A DNA stretch of 14,804 nucleotides, taken from Roseovarius sp. (GTDB lineage: Bacteria; Pseudomonadota; Alphaproteobacteria; Rhodobacterales; Rhodobacteraceae). The first letter of the stretch is position 1, and every line of letters begins with the position of its first letter. The stretch spans positions 1 to 14,804 of the forward strand of contig JAASSQ010000047.1 of assembly GCA_021767845.1 (NCBI GenBank), written 5' to 3'. Below are positions 12,879 through 14,804 of the stretch, in pieces. The notes below the pieces were generated by a model, which saw nothing but the letters and a program-made list of their open reading frames with translations, was not told where the DNA came from and searched no databases. A program made the translations under genes and the position numbers.

Positions 12879-12883
12879 GCCAT

Positions 12884-14464
12884 ATGTCAGACCTGATCGA
12901 CGACCCGAAAGAGGGTGAAAACGCCCCGGAATTCTCGGTCTCGGAAATATCCGGGGCCGTGAAACGTGTGATCGAAGGCGAATTCGGCCACGTGCGCGTC
13001 AAGGGCGAGGTCGGCCGCGTGAGCCGGCCGCGTTCGGGCCATGTCTATCTGGATCTCAAGGACGAACGCGCGGTTCTGTCCGGCGTGATCTGGAAAGGCG
13101 TGGCCGCGCGCCTTTCGGTGCAGCCCGAAGAGGGGATGGAGGTTGTCGCGACAGGCCGGCTGACCACCTTCCCGGGGCAGTCGCGCTACCAGATCGTGAT
13201 CGAAGACATCAAGCCGGCGGGCATGGGCGCGCTGATGGCCATGCTGGAAAAGCGCAAGAAGGCCCTGGCGGCCGAGGGGCTTTTCGCGCCCGAACGCAAG
13301 CGGCCCTTGCCCTATTTGCCCGAAGTCATCGGCGTGGTCACCTCGCCCTCGGGGGCGGTGATCCGGGATATTCTGCACCGGCTGCGCGACAGGTTCCCGC
13401 GCAAGGTGCTGATCTGGCCGGTGGCCGTGCAGGGTGACGCCTGCGCGGGGGAGGTGAGCCGGGCGATCGAGGGGTTCAACCGATTCACGCCCGGAGGGGC
13501 CTTGCCGCGCCCGGATCTGCTGATCGTTGCGCGGGGCGGGGGCAGCATCGAGGATTTGTGGGGCTTCAACGAAGAGGCCGTGGTGCGCGCGGCGGCGGCC
13601 AGCGAGATCCCCCTGATCTCCGCCGTGGGCCACGAAACCGATACCACGCTGATCGATTTCGCGTCGGATCAGCGTGCGCCAACCCCGACGGCGGCGGCGG
13701 AACTGGCCGTGCCGGTGCGGCTGGATCTGCTGGCGTGGCTCGACAACCAGGAGGCGCGGCTGACCCATGCGCTGACGTCGGGTGTCAGCGCCCGTGGGCA
13801 GCGGTTGCGCGATCTGGCGCGGGCCTTGCCCCGGCCCGAGCGCCTGCTGGACACGCCGCGCCAGCGGCTGGATGCCTGGACCGATCGCCTGCCCGCGGCG
13901 CTGACCCGGATGGTGCAGGCGCGTCGCGTGAAACTGTCCGAAGCGACCGGCGCGCTGCGTCCGGGCACCCTTCAGTCGCGGGTCAGGGCGCAACGCGACT
14001 GGTTCGGCGCATGGGATGCGCGGCTGGCCCCGGCCTTGCAACGCGCGGTGGATGCGCAGCGCGAGGCGCTGCATCGGCGCGCGGACCGGTTGAGCCTGCG
14101 GCCCATTCAGCGCGACATCGACCACAAGCGCGCGCAGCTGGAGCAGATGAACCGGCGCCTGTCGGACGCGGGCGGACGGCAGGTGCGCGGGTGGCGTGAC
14201 CGGATCGCGGGGCTGGACCGGCTGCGCGAGACATTGGGATACAAGGCAACGCTGGCGCGAGGCTATGCCGTGGTGCGCGGCGACGGCGCTGTCGTGACGA
14301 CCAAGGCGAGCGCGTCGAAGGCGGCGGAGCTGGAGATCGAATTCTCGGATGGCCGGTTGCCGCTGGCGGGCGGAGATGGGCGCGCGGCAAGCCCGGCATC
14401 GGAGGCGACCAAAAAGCCGCCCCGGTCCAAGCCCGAACCGCCGGATCAAGGCAGCCTGTTTTGA
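12884..14464 (+). CDS. xseA: Exodeoxyribonuclease VII large subunit
   Basis: Catalytic large subunit of exonuclease VII, which with many copies of XseB degrades single-stranded DNA from both ends, in mismatch repair and in clearing ssDNA. It has 526 residues. Domains: N-terminal OB fold (about 17-112: FSVSEISGAVKRVIEG, HVYLDLKDERA), catalytic domain with VIGVVTSPSGAVIRDILHR (148-166), VARGGGSIEDLWGFNEE (215-231) and SAVGHETDTTLIDFASDQRA-PTPTAAAE (246-273), then a long Arg/Ala/Leu-rich coiled coil (about 280-450) that binds the small subunits, and a C-terminal strand segment with YKATLARGYAVVR. The last 40 residues are a Lys/Pro-rich tail that looks disordered. The ATG at 12884 is chosen over an upstream GTG at 12788, which would overlap the previous gene. 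No xseB lies in the window. Confidence 0.96.
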   Translation: MSDLIDDPKEGENAPEFSVSEISGAVKRVIEGEFGHVRVKGEVGRVSRPRSGHVYLDLKDERAVLSGVIWKGVAARLSVQPEEGMEVVATGRLTTFPGQSRYQIVIEDIKPAGMGALMAMLEKRKKALAAEGLFAPERKRPLPYLPEVIGVVTSPSGAVIRDILHRLRDRFPRKVLIWPVAVQGDACAGEVSRAIEGFNRFTPGGALPRPDLLIVARGGGSIEDLWGFNEEAVVRAAAASEIPLISAVGHETDTTLIDFASDQRAPTPTAAAELAVPVRLDLLAWLDNQEARLTHALTSGVSARGQRLRDLARALPRPERLLDTPRQRLDAWTDRLPAALTRMVQARRVKLSEATGALRPGTLQSRVRAQRDWFGAWDARLAPALQRAVDAQREALHRRADRLSLRPIQRDIDHKRAQLEQMNRRLSDAGGRQVRGWRDRIAGLDRLRETLGYKATLARGYAVVRGDGAVVTTKASASKAAELEIEFSDGRLPLAGGDGRAASPASEATKKPPRSKPEPPDQGSLF

Positions 14465-14486
14465 TCCTCTGAAAACGCGCGAGGAT
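14464..14486 (+). terminator. Small hairpin directly after xseA
   Basis: ATCCTC (14464-14469) and GAGGAT (14481-14486) form a perfect 6-bp stem with an 11-nt loop beginning on the last base of the xseA stop. No U tract follows, so its role as a terminator is uncertain. Confidence 0.3.
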
Positions 14487-14506
14487 GCGGATAAGGTTGA
14501 GAAATT

Positions 14507-14543
14507 GAAAGCCCCTGCAAAAGTCCTGCGGTGGGTGGCTTTC
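14507..14543. terminator. Inverted repeat between convergent genes
   Basis: GAAAGCC (14507-14513) and GGCTTTC (14537-14543) form a perfect 7-bp inverted repeat around a 23-nt centre, between xseA and the convergent gene at the window edge. It could be a bidirectional transcription end; the large loop and missing U run keep confidence low. Confidence 0.3.
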
Positions 14544-14564
14544 TGAAGTTGATAAATCACAGGG

Positions 14565-14804
14565 TTAGACGCCGACCCTTGGGCCGGGACATGCCAAGGG
14601 TTCGTCGCTTTGCTTGACCTCGTAGAGTTCCACGGCAGCGGGATCGTTCTCGAACCGCGCGACCAGGCCATCCGATGTTTTCATGAAGCTCCAGCATTGC
14701 GGCTCGGGGCGGTCTTCGTAAACGAAACAGATCAGCCCGTCGTCTTCGAACCAGCGACCGGCCTTGCAGTCGCCATCCAGGAAGGACCAGCGCACGCGTC
14801 GGTC
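14565..14804 (-). CDS. Hypothetical protein, C-terminal part (runs off the window)
   Basis: The last 79 residues of a protein whose start lies beyond the window; the frame is open through position 14804, so a GTG at 14795 need not be the start. The visible part is rich in aromatic and acidic residues: RWSFLDGDCKAGRWFEDDGL, ICFVYEDRPEPQCWSF, then a basic/acidic tail DEPLACPGPRVGV. Alternating short strands and three cysteines suggest a small beta-rich, perhaps periplasmic protein, but no signal is visible because the N terminus is missing. It converges on xseA. I do not recognise the family with confidence. Confidence 0.6.
   Translation of the reverse strand, partial: DRRVRWSFLDGDCKAGRWFEDDGLICFVYEDRPEPQCWSFMKTSDGLVARFENDPAAVELYEVKQSDEPLACPGPRVGV

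Noticed and set aside
12887..14671. Long open frame antisense to xseA (594 codons)
   Set aside because: It mirrors xseA codon usage in GC-rich DNA, is rich in Arg/His/Gln/Pro without recognisable motifs, and fully overlaps a clear gene.
1..14804. tRNA, rRNA, insertion sequence or phage genes
   Set aside because: No T-loop GGTTCGAATCC-type signature, rRNA-like stretch, transposase, integrase or terminal inverted repeat was found.

Overview
The window is a high-GC, densely packed chromosomal segment. The gene repertoire and protein sequences are typical of an alphaproteobacterium of the family Rhodobacteraceae (Roseobacter/Rhodobacter group). Supporting signs are a DUF1127 gene followed by anti-Shine-Dalgarno hairpin RNAs, direct-repeat LexA boxes of the form GTTC-N7-GTTC, a CtrA-like TTAA-N7-TTAA site, and pyruvate carboxylase, Mrp, PurD and XseA proteins of that group. 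No tRNA, rRNA, insertion sequence, phage gene or CRISPR was seen, so this looks like core genome. I cannot fix the genus from sequence alone.

Layout. 1-2538 (minus strand): the 5' part of a pyruvate carboxylase gene, preceded by an FMN-dependent alpha-hydroxy-acid dehydrogenase gene whose promoter carries a LacI-type palindrome. 2539-5545 (plus): a three-copy GTTAAC/CtrA-like element, a small unknown protein with a possible nuclease-like fold, then uvrD helicase behind a LexA box. 5546-7497 (minus): an M20 peptidase/deacylase gene, and upstream of it a DUF1127 gene (ccaF1-like) whose 3' side carries five stem-loops with the same CCUCCUCCC-containing loop (CcsR/'cuckoo' small RNAs). 7737-8819 (plus): mrp/apbC. 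8840-9797 (minus): a lipoprotein gene behind a stand-alone 133-aa OB-fold gene that resembles only the C-terminal domain of the error-prone polymerase DnaE2 and has its own LexA box touching the start codon. 9930-10966 (plus): a 2Fe-2S ferredoxin gene coupled to a secreted FG-GAP-like protein gene. 11058-12320 (minus): purD. 12481-14464 (plus): a small secreted peptidoglycan-binding-like protein gene and xseA. 14565-14804 (minus): the end of an unknown gene.

Themes. Several genes concern DNA repair or the SOS response (uvrD, the DnaE2-derived OB-fold gene, xseA), and two carry recognisable LexA boxes. Several genes lack a Shine-Dalgarno but have a -10-like hexamer 5-8 bp before the ATG, suggesting leaderless mRNAs. 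Two convergent gene ends carry copies of the same dispersed hairpin-containing intergenic repeat, probably terminators. The most striking element is the five-hairpin anti-Shine-Dalgarno array at 7028-7264, whose last hairpin also looks like the intrinsic terminator. The family is known from Rhodobacter sphaeroides, but the hairpin count and the use of an anti-SD hairpin as terminator deserve attention.
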